Both the position numbers and the translations under genes were made by a program. From positions 4,423,001 through 4,487,000 of the forward strand of contig NZ_CP121634.1 in the NCBI RefSeq assembly GCF_029714945.1: a stretch of DNA of 64,000 bases, read 5' to 3'. Shown here piece after piece: positions 38,905-46,680 of this stretch (position 1 is its first letter; the number at the start of each line of letters is the position of its first letter). The notes beneath the pieces are model-generated. The model was given only the letters and a program-made list of their open reading frames with translations. It was not told the DNA's origin and did not search any database. Source of the stretch: Bradyrhizobium sp. CIAT3101. Its GTDB lineage: Bacteria > Pseudomonadota > Alphaproteobacteria > Rhizobiales > Xanthobacteraceae.

Positions 38905-39057
38905 TCAGCCCTGATACTGGCCGGCGGCAACGCGCGGGATGTCCGAGCGATCGAGGCCGATGTCGGCCAGTTCGCGATCGCTGAGCTGGGACAGCTCGGC
39001 AACGTTGCGCTGATAATCCCGGAAAGCCTGGATCATGCGGATGAGCGAGAGCAGCAT
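38905..39057 (-). CDS. DUF1127 small basic protein
   Basis: A 50-aa DUF1127 protein with the family pattern AELSQLSDRELADIGLDRSD. ATG 39057 is preceded by AGGAG at seven bases, and longer upstream frames are not protein-like. Members of this family are short Arg-rich proteins involved in RNA or phosphate/carbon regulation in some alphaproteobacteria; no specific role can be given here. Confidence 0.85.
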   Translation of the reverse strand: MLLSLIRMIQAFRDYQRNVAELSQLSDRELADIGLDRSDIPRVAAGQYQG

Positions 39058-39754
39058 TGGTAGTCTCCTGTAGTTCGATTCAACCCTTGCCCGGGCGTCA
39101 TCGTTGAAATGAATATAGGTGAGAGTAGTGCAGTGCGAAAGTTCCGATGTTGCGATGCAGCTAAGCGGTGAGCGCATGGCGGAGGTAAGGGACGATTAAC
39201 CTGTCGGCACACCAGCCCAACTGCTAGGCGGAAGGAGCGGCCAGATGCAATAAAATACCGTGAAATCACGGGTTTATAGCAAACCATGCGGTTCCGATGC
39301 TGCTGGAAATAGGTAGCGTTTCCGTGACCTGCAAGACGATGCGCCAGCTTCTAAGCCCAAGTCTCTCATGCGCGAATCGCATGAATCGACGATTTATAGT
39401 AATGAATATTTGTTCACTATAACTTTGAAGGCGCTGTTGATCTGGAGGGTCGCCGCGACGCTTCTGGGGAGTTCAGCGGGACGGGATCTGCAGGAAACTG
39501 GCCTCGCCGATCGGCTGGAGGCGGGAGCCCTTCCCTCGTTGATGCAGTGCACACACGTCGTGCGTGCAGACCCGGATTACAAAGTTGTAATGAAAATCAG
39601 AAATTTCGCATGCGGCTCTGCGCGGCGCGCAACATCACGCAATTCTCGCGGGGAATTTATTGCGGCAAGTTGCCGCGTCGGCAGCAAAGTCATGTTGCAG
39701 ATTCCGGCAATGTCGCTGGGTCTGTCCCAAGAGCAAGAGAAGGAAAGTAACATC
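39058..39754. other. About 700-bp intergenic region with palindromes
   Basis: No convincing gene. It holds three dyads: CCGTGA-AA-TCACGG near 39258-39271, CATGCG-CGAAT-CGCATG at 39367-39383 and TTATAGT-N15-ACTATAA at 39394-39422. The last is in a notably AT-rich stretch (39390-39425) that could be a promoter. An open frame running from 39368 into the next gene is judged to be chance. Confidence 0.5.
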
Positions 39755-40018
39755 ATGACGAAGTTACTCGGGGTTATCGCAATTGCCGCCGTCGCATTCG
39801 CCGTCGCGCCGGCCCAGGCTGCCAAGCACAGCATGGGTGGCTGCAGCGGAGCCAACCTGGAGAAGACGGAGACAGCGATCGAGGGCATGCCCGACGGCGA
39901 CAGCAAGTTCGTCGCCGAGAAGGAGATCACGGCTGCGCAGGACGCGCTGCTCAATGGCAAAATGGGTGTGTGCGGTGCGCACCTGAACAAGGCGATGCAA
40001 GCCACCATGGGCAAGTAA
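39755..40018 (+). CDS. Small secreted protein, 87 aa
   Basis: Signal peptide MTKLLGVIAIAAVAFAVAPA with cleavage near AQAAK. The mature protein has two Cys (GGCSGANLEK, MGVCGAHLNK) and a helical, Glu/Lys-rich core (FVAEKEITAAQDALLNGKMG). A GA-rich AAGGAAAG Shine-Dalgarno supports ATG 39755. Similar small helical secreted proteins of unknown role are common in Bradyrhizobium. A terminator follows. Confidence 0.78.
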   Translation: MTKLLGVIAIAAVAFAVAPAQAAKHSMGGCSGANLEKTETAIEGMPDGDSKFVAEKEITAAQDALLNGKMGVCGAHLNKAMQATMGK

Positions 40019-40045
40019 ACGGGTAGGTAAACGCACACCCAAGAG

Positions 40046-40080
40046 AGGGCCGGTCGCGAGGCGATCGGCCCTACGCGTTT
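40046..40080 (+). terminator. Terminator after the small secreted protein gene
   Basis: A 12-base stem AGGGCCGGTCGC / GCGATCGGCCCT (one G-U pair), loop GAG, followed by ACGCGTTTTG. It separates convergent genes. Confidence 0.7.
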
Positions 40081-40099
40081 TGTACCCGAGCGGTGTGCC

Positions 40100-40924
40100 T
40101 TAAGGCGCGTGGGCGAGCTGGGTGGCAAAATAAGCCACCGTCTTCGAATAGACCTCGCTCTTGTTCCATTGCTGGAGGACCGCGAAGTTCGGGCTGCCCG
40201 GCTGCCAGTCCTTGCCCTTCTGCCAGCCATAGCCCGCAAGATAGTTCGCCGTGGAGGCCAGCACGTCGGGTGCGTTGTGCAGCAGGTCGCGCTTGCCGTT
40301 GCCGTCGAAATCGACGGCGTATTTCATCCAGGACGACGGCATGAACTGGGTCTGACCGAGCTCGCCGGCCCAGGCGCCCTTCATGTCGGCGGGTGCAAGA
40401 TCGCCGCGCTGGACGATACGCAGGGCATCCATCAACTCGCCGCGAAATTGCTCGGCGCGACGGCAATCATAGGCCAGCGTCGCCAGCGAGCGGATCGTCG
40501 CGAACTTGCCGGTGTTGACGCCGAAATCGGTCTCGAGCCCCCAGATCGCAACCAGCACCTCGCCTGGCACGCCATAGGTCTGCTCGATGCGCGACAGCAC
40601 CGAGCCGTACTGCTTCATCATGTTGGAGCCGCGCGTCATCCGCGGCGGCACCATGCGGCCGGAAAACTCCTCGAAAGTCTGGGTGAAGACCTTTTGCGAT
40701 TTGTCGCGGTTGAGCACGCTCTGGTCGAGCGTGACGCCGGCAAGCCCGGCGGCGACCGCCTGTTGCGCGATGCCCTTGGCCACGGCCTCGGTTTTGAAGT
40801 CGGCGAGCCAGGCGTCGAAATTGCCCGAACCGCAGGCGACCGCGGAGAGCGCCGGTTCGGCTGACAGGATTGACGCGGAGAGGGCGAGGGCTGCGAGAGC
40901 GAGACGAGAAATCGTCAGGGTCAT
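40100..40924 (-). CDS. Lytic murein transglycosylase, MltB family
   Basis: Periplasmic peptidoglycan lytic transglycosylase, 274 aa. Signal peptide at residues 1-28 (LALAALALSASILSAEPALS). The catalytic Glu is in AIWGLETDFG, with the family elements GVPGEVLV, GAWAGELGQTQFMPSSW and DVLASTANYLAGYGWQKG. ATG 40924 was chosen for the signal peptide. No lipobox, so it is a soluble form, unlike enteric MltB. Confidence 0.93.
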   Translation of the reverse strand: MTLTISRLALAALALSASILSAEPALSAVACGSGNFDAWLADFKTEAVAKGIAQQAVAAGLAGVTLDQSVLNRDKSQKVFTQTFEEFSGRMVPPRMTRGSNMMKQYGSVLSRIEQTYGVPGEVLVAIWGLETDFGVNTGKFATIRSLATLAYDCRRAEQFRGELMDALRIVQRGDLAPADMKGAWAGELGQTQFMPSSWMKYAVDFDGNGKRDLLHNAPDVLASTANYLAGYGWQKGKDWQPGSPNFAVLQQWNKSEVYSKTVAYFATQLAHAP

Positions 40925-41010
40925 TCGAGTAAATTGATTCCGTGAAGTGACATGACCGGCGGCGGCAATCTCGGTTGTAACAGCGGCCAAAGCAAGGCGT
41001 ATGACATCAA

Positions 41011-41045
41011 CCGACCCCGCCCGGGGCGTCCGGGGCGGGATCGGT
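41011..41045 (-). terminator. Stem-loop below the DUF2189 gene
   Basis: CCGACCCCGCCC pairs with GGGCGGGATCGG (one mismatch). It lies 27 bp beyond the stop of the minus-strand gene. No T-run, so a weak terminator at best. Confidence 0.35.
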
Positions 41046-41071
41046 TGTAACAAGATCGTCAGGCTCTGGCC

Positions 41072-41974
41072 CTATTCCCTATTCCGCCAGGGGAAGAGGT
41101 TGGCGGGGAAGTCTGCCGCCGGCTTGCGCGGGCGCTGCGGCGGAGGCGGCACCGGCCGTGCACCGGGCTCGGAGACGATGACCTTGCGGTAGAGATGCCA
41201 GGTCGCGTGGCCGAGCAGGGGGATGACGACGGCGAGTCCGAGGAACGCGGGGATCGTTCCGAGCGCCAGCAGCACCGCCACGATCAGGCCCCAGGCCGCC
41301 ATCGGCACCGGGTTCTTGGCGACGACGCGTAGCGAGGTGACCATCGCCTCCAGCGCGCCGGCATGGCGATCGAGCATCAGGGGGAATGAGACGGCGCTGA
41401 TGCAGAGCGCAGCGAGCGCAAACAGGAAGCCCGTGCCGCAGCCGATCACGATCAGCCACCAGCCCTGAGATGTCGTCAGCACGCGCGTCACGAAATCCGA
41501 CGTTCCGCTGACGCCTTCATAGCCGAATGCAGCAACATAGATCGCCTGCGCAGTCGCGACCCAGGTCACGAACAGCGCGAGCAGCAGTGTGCCGAGGCCG
41601 AGCATGGCGCCGAAGGAAGGCGAGCGCAGCACGTCCATGGCATCCCAGGCGCTGGCTTCTTCATATCGCTCGCGACGGCTCGAGAGCTCATAGAGGCCGA
41701 GTGCTGCGAACGGGCCGATCAGGGCGAAGCCTGCGGCCAGCGGAAACAGCAGCGGGATCACGGAATAGCCCATCGCGACGCGCGCGATCACGAGGCCGAG
41801 CACCGGATAGATCACGCAGAGGATGATGGCGTGGCTCGGAACCGCCTTGAAATCTTCCCAGCCGCGCTTGAGCGCGTCGTGCAAGTCGGAAAGTTGGATG
41901 GTTCGGATCACCGGTCCAGCCGCCTCTGCGGTCTGGCCCATCGTGGGGACATTGCCCTGGTAGAGTGTGGCCAT
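41072..41974 (-). CDS. DUF2189 integral membrane protein
   Basis: A 300-aa inner-membrane protein with about six helices (for example AIILCVIYPVLGLVIARVAM, LFVTWVATAQAIYVAAFG, GCGTGFLFALAALCISAVSF). The N-terminal IRTIQLSDLHDALKRGWEDF is the DUF2189 signature. The tail is Pro/Arg-rich and cytoplasmic. ATG 41974 with GGGAG upstream was preferred to a start 67 codons earlier. Function unknown. Confidence 0.85.
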   Translation of the reverse strand: MATLYQGNVPTMGQTAEAAGPVIRTIQLSDLHDALKRGWEDFKAVPSHAIILCVIYPVLGLVIARVAMGYSVIPLLFPLAAGFALIGPFAALGLYELSSRRERYEEASAWDAMDVLRSPSFGAMLGLGTLLLALFVTWVATAQAIYVAAFGYEGVSGTSDFVTRVLTTSQGWWLIVIGCGTGFLFALAALCISAVSFPLMLDRHAGALEAMVTSLRVVAKNPVPMAAWGLIVAVLLALGTIPAFLGLAVVIPLLGHATWHLYRKVIVSEPGARPVPPPPQRPRKPAADFPANLFPWRNRE

Positions 41975-42222
41975 GGTCGACTTGCTCCCTTGCCGCGCAG
42001 CCGAATTCGGCGCCGACAACGGCGCAAGCGGCCGCTTTCTGAGTTTTGCGAGTCCAACCAGACGCGAATTCCGGGTGGCATCGCGAGCTGAACGGAAAGC
42101 GTACGCCCATTTCCGAGTCCTGTCCCTCACGCTTGGGTGAGATTCGTTGCCGCAGTGCAACCGCGATGACGTCATCCGGTCGTCATTTCGCCGCAGATAA
42201 GCTCATGCTGTTTGTGGTTCGC

Positions 42223-42247
42223 GGAACTTCGCGGGCGCAACGACGTA
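42223..42247 (+). promoter_or_regulatory. Possible EcfG-type general-stress promoter
   Basis: GGAAC at 42223-42227, 16 bases, then CGTA at 42244-42247. The EcfG consensus in rhizobia is GGAAC-N16/17-CGTT, so the -10 has one mismatch. It lies 58 bp before ATG 42306, a suitable distance. Suggestive only. Confidence 0.3.
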
Positions 42248-42305
42248 ACTTCGTCTATAAGTGCCCACTCAGGGCCTTCCAACGGATCCTTTTCGGGGAG
42301 CAGAC

Positions 42306-42719
42306 ATGAGCATTTTCGGGAAAATCATGGGCGCAATTTTCGGCAGCCATCCGGCTTCCGCTGCGCCCGCCGGCGGCGCACCCGCGGGCAGCGCGCCGGC
42401 AGGGACCGCATCGGCGCCTTCCACCGCGCCGGGCGCTGCACCCTCCGCCGCGCCCGCAGCGACCGTGGACGTTGCTGCCATCGTCGACAAGCTGGTGGCT
42501 GCCCAGAAAGAGAAACTGGAATGGCGGACTTCGATCGTCGATCTGATGAAGGCGCTCGACATCGATTCGAGCCTTGCCGCACGTAAGGATCTCGCCAAGG
42601 AGCTCGGCTATACCGGCGACATGAACGACTCCGCCAGCATGAACGTCTGGCTGCACAAGCAGGTGATGTCCAAGCTCGCTGCCAATGGCGGCAAGCTGCC
42701 GCCCGAAATCAAACACTGA
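42306..42719 (+). CDS. DUF3597 protein
   Basis: A 137-aa protein with an N-terminal MSIFGKIMGAIFG, an Ala/Pro linker of about 45 residues, and the DUF3597 domain (LDIDSSLAARKDLAKELGYT, ASMNVWLHKQVMSKLAANGG). The domain is a small helical fold of unknown role. The start is clear because the frame upstream is not protein-like. A strong bidirectional terminator follows. Confidence 0.87.
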   Translation: MSIFGKIMGAIFGSHPASAAPAGGAPAGSAPAGTASAPSTAPGAAPSAAPAATVDVAAIVDKLVAAQKEKLEWRTSIVDLMKALDIDSSLAARKDLAKELGYTGDMNDSASMNVWLHKQVMSKLAANGGKLPPEIKH

Positions 42720-42755
42720 CCGAGGCGCATCGGTCGACGCCAAGCAACCAAAAAA

Positions 42756-42781
42756 GGGCCCGCGATCTCGCGGGCCCTTTT
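42756..42781. terminator. Bidirectional terminator
   Basis: GGGCCCGCGA-TC-TCGCGGGCCC, a perfect ten-base stem flanked by AAAAA on the left and TTTT on the right. It serves both the DUF3597 gene and the convergent acetyltransferase gene. Confidence 0.85.
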
Positions 42782-42785
42782 GCGT

Positions 42786-43061
42786 TCAGGCTACGAGATC
42801 CGCATCCTCCGGATGCTTGTCGAGATAGTCGACGACGAAGCCGCAGCCCGCGATGACCTTCCTGCCGTCGTGGCGGATCAGATCGAGCGCGCCCTTGATC
42901 AGCTCGGACGCAATGCCGCGGCCGCGCAGCGCATGCGGCGTCTCGGTGTGGGTGATGATGACTGCCGACGGCGTCAGCCGGTAATTGGCGAAGGCCAACT
43001 CGCCGCCGACATCGAGCTCGAAGCGGCTCCTGTCCTTGTTGTCGCGTACCGATGCCGCCAT
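42786..43061 (-). CDS. NATD1-like N-acetyltransferase (paralogue 1)
   Basis: A 91-aa minimal GNAT of the YjdJ/NATD1 type. The acetyl-CoA loop is ALRGRGIASELIKGALD, and the C-terminal CGFVVDYLDKHPEDADLV matches the family end (xPFVxxxxxxHPExxDLV). Start ATG 43061 is supported by AAGGA six bases upstream and by equal length to the paralogue at 44720. Substrate unknown. Confidence 0.87.
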   Translation of the reverse strand: MAASVRDNKDRSRFELDVGGELAFANYRLTPSAVIITHTETPHALRGRGIASELIKGALDLIRHDGRKVIAGCGFVVDYLDKHPEDADLVA

Positions 43062-43165
43062 GCCTGATCCTTCCGAAGCGATGCTCATGCCCTGATCTAG
43101 GCGCCTGAACCCAGCCTTGCCAAGGCGCGACCAAGCGAGGTCGCTGCAGGGGAGATATCTGCAAA

Positions 43166-44098
43166 ATGCGTGTCCTGCTCGCTCTCATGGCCTTCCTCGC
43201 CGTACTCGTCTCGACGGCGCCGGTCCAGGCAGCCGAGGGCGGTCCGGCCTGGGAGGCCTGTGTCGGGCTGACGAGCACCCCGGATGAGCGGGTGAAGGCG
43301 TGTTCGACCGTGATCGATGCCAGGAGCGAGACTGGCCGGAGGCTCGCCGGCGCCTACTGCAATCGCGGGCATGGCTTGACCGAGAGGCGCGAGCTCGATG
43401 CCGCGCTGTCCGACCTCGACGAGGCGGTCAAGCTCGATCCGACCTACGCCTGCGCCTTCAACAATCGGGGCCGCGTCTACGGCTTCAAACGCGATTATGA
43501 TCGCGCCATTGCCGATTACGACCAGGCGATCACGCTCGATCCATCGCTGGCGATGGCCTACAGCAATCGCGGCGAGTCCCGTTTCAACAAGGGCGATCTC
43601 GACGGCGCCATTGCCGATTTCGACGCCGCGATCAAGCGCGACCCCAACTACGCCATGGCCTATGCCAATCGCGGCTACGTCTATGCCCGCAGGCACGACC
43701 TGGTCCACGCGCTCGCCGACTACACCACGCGGATCAAGCTCGCGCCCGATCTGCTCGCCTATATCGACCGCGGCAACGTCTATCGCGACAGCGAGCAGCT
43801 TGACCGCGCCGCCGCCGATTATGGCGAGGCGATCCGCGTCGCGCCGACGGATGCCCGTGGCTGGCGTAATCGCGGCATGATCAGGCTCTACCAAGGCGAC
43901 AACAAGGGCGGCCTCGCTGACTACGACAAGGCCCTGCAATACGATCCCGCTGACGTGTTCTCCTGGAATAATCGCGGCCAGGCCAGGATGCGGCTCGGCG
44001 ACAAGCAGGGCGCGATTGCCCATTTCCGCAAGGCGATGGAGCTGAAGCCGGGCCTGCAGACGGCGCATGATGCACTGCAGAAGCTTGGGGCGTTGTAA
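43166..44098 (+). CDS. Secreted TPR protein, seven repeats
   Basis: A 310-aa periplasmic tetratricopeptide protein. Signal peptide MRVLLALMAFLAVLVSTAPV. A Cys-containing cap (CVGLTSTPDERVKACSTVID) precedes seven consecutive TPRs spanning about residues 70-305, each with the pattern NRG...DLDGAIADFDAAIKxDP. The repeats form a right-handed superhelix and are likely a protein-interaction platform. Partner unknown. Confidence 0.88.
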   Translation: MRVLLALMAFLAVLVSTAPVQAAEGGPAWEACVGLTSTPDERVKACSTVIDARSETGRRLAGAYCNRGHGLTERRELDAALSDLDEAVKLDPTYACAFNNRGRVYGFKRDYDRAIADYDQAITLDPSLAMAYSNRGESRFNKGDLDGAIADFDAAIKRDPNYAMAYANRGYVYARRHDLVHALADYTTRIKLAPDLLAYIDRGNVYRDSEQLDRAAADYGEAIRVAPTDARGWRNRGMIRLYQGDNKGGLADYDKALQYDPADVFSWNNRGQARMRLGDKQGAIAHFRKAMELKPGLQTAHDALQKLGAL

Positions 44099-44271
44099 GC
44101 GGGCGTTCGATTGCCTCACCGATCAAAACGTTGGTCCGTCTTGCAATTGTGCGCCGGTTCCCCACGTCTTGTTACAGGACATACGCCCGAATGCGGCCGG
44201 CAGGGTTGCTAGACATTCGGAGTGTCATGATCGCCAGCCGCCGACGTATGCCTCTTTTGTAGGAGGTTACG

Positions 44272-44670
44272 ATGTCGGACTTTGGTTTTTTGAATACTCA
44301 TCGAACATGGGAAGACTGGTGTGGGATGCTGCTCGGCGCGCTGGTTGTCGCGTCGCCGTGGTTTCCCGTCCAGGATCGCGCGGGAATCATTGGAAACGAG
44401 ATGGTGGTCCTGCACACGGTCGCGATCGGCCTCGTCATATTTGGCCTCAGTCAGCTCGAATATGTCGCGTTGCGGCGCTGGCAGGAGGTCGCGACGATCC
44501 TGGTCGGGCTGTGGCTCATCGTCTCGCCCTTGATGCTTGGCTATTCCGGCGAAGGTTTTCTCCGGATTTACCATACGAGTCTCGGCGCGGTGGCGGTGAT
44601 CCTCGGCGTGCTCCAGCTGTGGCAGGACTGGGATCTGAGTGACCAGGATATGCTCAAGCACGGGCAGTAG
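44272..44670 (+). CDS. SPW-repeat membrane protein
   Basis: A 132-aa protein with four membrane helices and two SPW-like motifs, VVASPWFPVQD and IVSPLMLGYSG, the hallmark of the SPW family. AGGAGG six bases before ATG. Family function is unknown; members are often stress-associated in rhizobia. Confidence 0.87.
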   Translation: MSDFGFLNTHRTWEDWCGMLLGALVVASPWFPVQDRAGIIGNEMVVLHTVAIGLVIFGLSQLEYVALRRWQEVATILVGLWLIVSPLMLGYSGEGFLRIYHTSLGAVAVILGVLQLWQDWDLSDQDMLKHGQ

Positions 44671-44719
44671 GTCTTGGATTTCGGCAGGCCCGCTGCGCGG
44701 TCGGCGGGCCTGAGCCTGG

Positions 44720-44995
44720 TTATCTCTTCACCAGATCCGCATACTCCGGATGCTTCTCGATCCACGCCTTCACGAACGGGCATTCCGGGACCAGCTTCAA
44801 GCCGGCCGCGCGGACCTGGTCGAGCGCGCCTTGCACCAGCTTTGAGCCGACGCCCTTGCCACCGAGCTCTTTCGGCACGTCGGTGTGCTCGAAGGTAATG
44901 ACATTGCCGTCGAGCTTGTAATGCTCGGTCGCGAGGTGGCCCTCCACCTCGAGCTCGTAACGGTGATGGGCCTTGTTGTTGATGACGTCGCTCAT
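44720..44995 (-). CDS. NATD1-like N-acetyltransferase (paralogue 2)
   Basis: A 91-aa minimal GNAT, paralogous to the 42786 gene. It has YELEVEGHLATEHYKLDG, the acetyl-CoA loop KELGGKGVGSKLVQGALDQV and the end CPFVKAWIEKHPEYADLV, which is closer to the family consensus than paralogue 1. It lies 11 bp behind the secreted protein gene at 45007 and is probably in its operon. Confidence 0.9.
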   Translation of the reverse strand: MSDVINNKAHHRYELEVEGHLATEHYKLDGNVITFEHTDVPKELGGKGVGSKLVQGALDQVRAAGLKLVPECPFVKAWIEKHPEYADLVKR

Positions 44996-45006
44996 GATGT
45001 CTCCAG

Positions 45007-45522
45007 TCAGCTCTTCAGCGCGTCCGTCAGCATCTTGCGGATCGACCAGGCCTCGCCGTCGGACGAGCCCCTGATGTCGTCGATCTTCCAGCTGTTGGCC
45101 TCGCGCACAAAGTCGTAACGCACGATCTGGTCGGCGGGTTTACGGTCGTTGCGGTGGCCGGTGATGGTCACCGCGAGCGTCGCCTTGTCGGCCTCCGTCT
45201 TCTCCGCGTCAACCTTGAACGATTTTACGTCGGGTTCCTGCGAATTGGTGACGGGATCGAAATCGATCGGCCCGACATCGCCCTTCGGCGTATGGGCATC
45301 CGCCTTGGCCCACAACGCAACCAGAGCCTTGGAGAAATATTTTGCCTTCGCGGCCTTGTTCTCGGTGACGAAGGCGGCGCCGCCATCGCCCTTGCCCTTG
45401 GCGGCGCGGGTGTAGATCGCAGTCAGGATGGAGGCGGGATCGCTGGCGGCGGGCGCCTGAGCGAAGGCTGGCGTGGCGGCGGCGAAGAGGGAGGCGGCGA
45501 TAAGGCTGCGGCGGGTGAGCAT
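45007..45522 (-). CDS. Tat-type secreted protein, DUF3828-like
   Basis: A 171-aa exported protein. The N-terminus MLTRRSLIAASLFAAATPAF has a double-Arg start and Ala-x-Ala cleavage (FAQAP), fitting a Tat-like or Sec signal. The mature part has the pattern ASILTAIYTRAAKGKGDGG, FDPVTNSQEPDVKSFKV and IVRYDFVREANSWKIDDIRG, like DUF3828/NTF2-type domains. Met 45522 was chosen for the signal peptide. Role unknown. Confidence 0.8.
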   Translation of the reverse strand: MLTRRSLIAASLFAAATPAFAQAPAASDPASILTAIYTRAAKGKGDGGAAFVTENKAAKAKYFSKALVALWAKADAHTPKGDVGPIDFDPVTNSQEPDVKSFKVDAEKTEADKATLAVTITGHRNDRKPADQIVRYDFVREANSWKIDDIRGSSDGEAWSIRKMLTDALKS

Positions 45523-45614
45523 GGATTGTCCCTGAGATAAACGGCACGCGACCATAGGCCGGAATGGCCCAGTCAGCGCGGTATCTCAGTAGACCGAAGG
45601 ACGCGCGGTTCGGT

Positions 45615-45983
45615 TCAATCCGCCGCCTTGGCGAGGCGCGAATCTTCCGGCTGAGGCCTGGCGGGGAGGCAGCCCTGGCAGATGACGAGCGAGCGATTGA
45701 CCTTGGCGTCCTGCTCGGCCTCGATGCCGTCCTGAGCCTGCCACCACTCCTTCGAATAAGGCTGGAGCCCGGTTTGCGAGCTGGCGCGCTCGGATGCGGC
45801 GGCCGTGCGTGTTGCCCGCGATGGCTGGGCGGTGGTACGCGGCTGGTTCGGATCTGCGCCAGCGCCATCCCAGGCATAGCGCGCCGGTCTGAAGGCTGGA
45901 TCGGAGGCGAGATGGGCTTGCGGGGACACCGCGCATCCGGCGAGCGCCAACGACAACAGCAGGAAGGCGGGCGCTTTGACCAT
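45615..45983 (-). CDS. Hypothetical lipoprotein, 122 aa
   Basis: Lipobox LALAGC at about residues 12-17 after MVKAPAFLLLS. The mature part is hydrophilic, with WDGAGADPNQPR, SKEWWQAQDGIEAEQDAKV and a single Cys in VICQGC. No family recognised. ATG 45983 gives the lipoprotein signal; the longer frame upstream is basic and unlikely. Confidence 0.75.
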   Translation of the reverse strand: MVKAPAFLLLSLALAGCAVSPQAHLASDPAFRPARYAWDGAGADPNQPRTTAQPSRATRTAAASERASSQTGLQPYSKEWWQAQDGIEAEQDAKVNRSLVICQGCLPARPQPEDSRLAKAAD

Positions 45984-46077
45984 GACGGGGCACTCTGTAC
46001 GCAAGGACTGATGCAGGTTGCGCCGATCATGTTTAAAATTCCCTGAACGATTGCGGCTGCGCCCGCGACCAACGCGC

Positions 46078-46575
46078 ATGCGATATCTGATCGTTCTGCT
46101 CACGATGCTCACGGCCGCCGCACGTGCCGATGAGGCAAAGCCGTTCAATCCCGCCGACTATCCGCCTGCCGTGCAGAAAGCGCTGCGTTACGCCAATGAG
46201 GAATGCGACAGCCAGGGCGGCGGCGCGGTGACCTTCGCGCCGGACACGGTGCGTCAGGTCGACCTGACCGGCGACGGCCGCGACGATTACATCGTCGATT
46301 TCCGCGACACCAAGTGTGGCGAGCGCGAGAGCACCTATTGCGGAACCGGCGGTTGCGTGCTGGACATCCTGGTGACGCGGCCGGACGGCAGCGTGCGCGC
46401 CGTGTTCGACGGCGACGTCCGCAGCTACAGCATCGTGGCACCCGCGATGAAGCGAGGTGCGGCGCGCGTCATCCGCTTCGACCTGCACGGCAGCTATTGC
46501 GGCGGCTTCGGTGTGCAGGCCTGTGTCAAGGAAAAGGCGATTACGGCGACGCCGTTCGAGTTCAGGAAACCGTAG
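46078..46575 (+). CDS. Secreted hypothetical protein, 165 aa
   Basis: Signal peptide MRYLIVLLTMLTAAARA. The mature domain begins FNPADYPPAVQKALRYANEE and includes a calcium-like or FG-GAP-type segment (VDLTGDGRDDYIVDFRDTKC), with paired Cys (CGTGGCVLDILV, SYCGGFGVQACVKE). I recall similar proteins in Bradyrhizobium annotated as hypothetical. ATG 46078 was chosen for the signal peptide. Confidence 0.78.
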   Translation: MRYLIVLLTMLTAAARADEAKPFNPADYPPAVQKALRYANEECDSQGGGAVTFAPDTVRQVDLTGDGRDDYIVDFRDTKCGERESTYCGTGGCVLDILVTRPDGSVRAVFDGDVRSYSIVAPAMKRGAARVIRFDLHGSYCGGFGVQACVKEKAITATPFEFRKP

Positions 46576-46680
46576 GGCTGGTGCCCGGCCGGCGGTCTTG
46601 CTACGCCGCTCTCGATGACGATAAATGGGCTCCAATGAGCGGGCGGCTTGCGTGCCGTCTGCCGTCGAAGAGGAAGCCCG

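Noticed and set aside
39368..39754. Long N-terminal extension of the small secreted protein
   Set aside because: The signal peptide and ribosome site place the start at 39755; the extension has no protein character.
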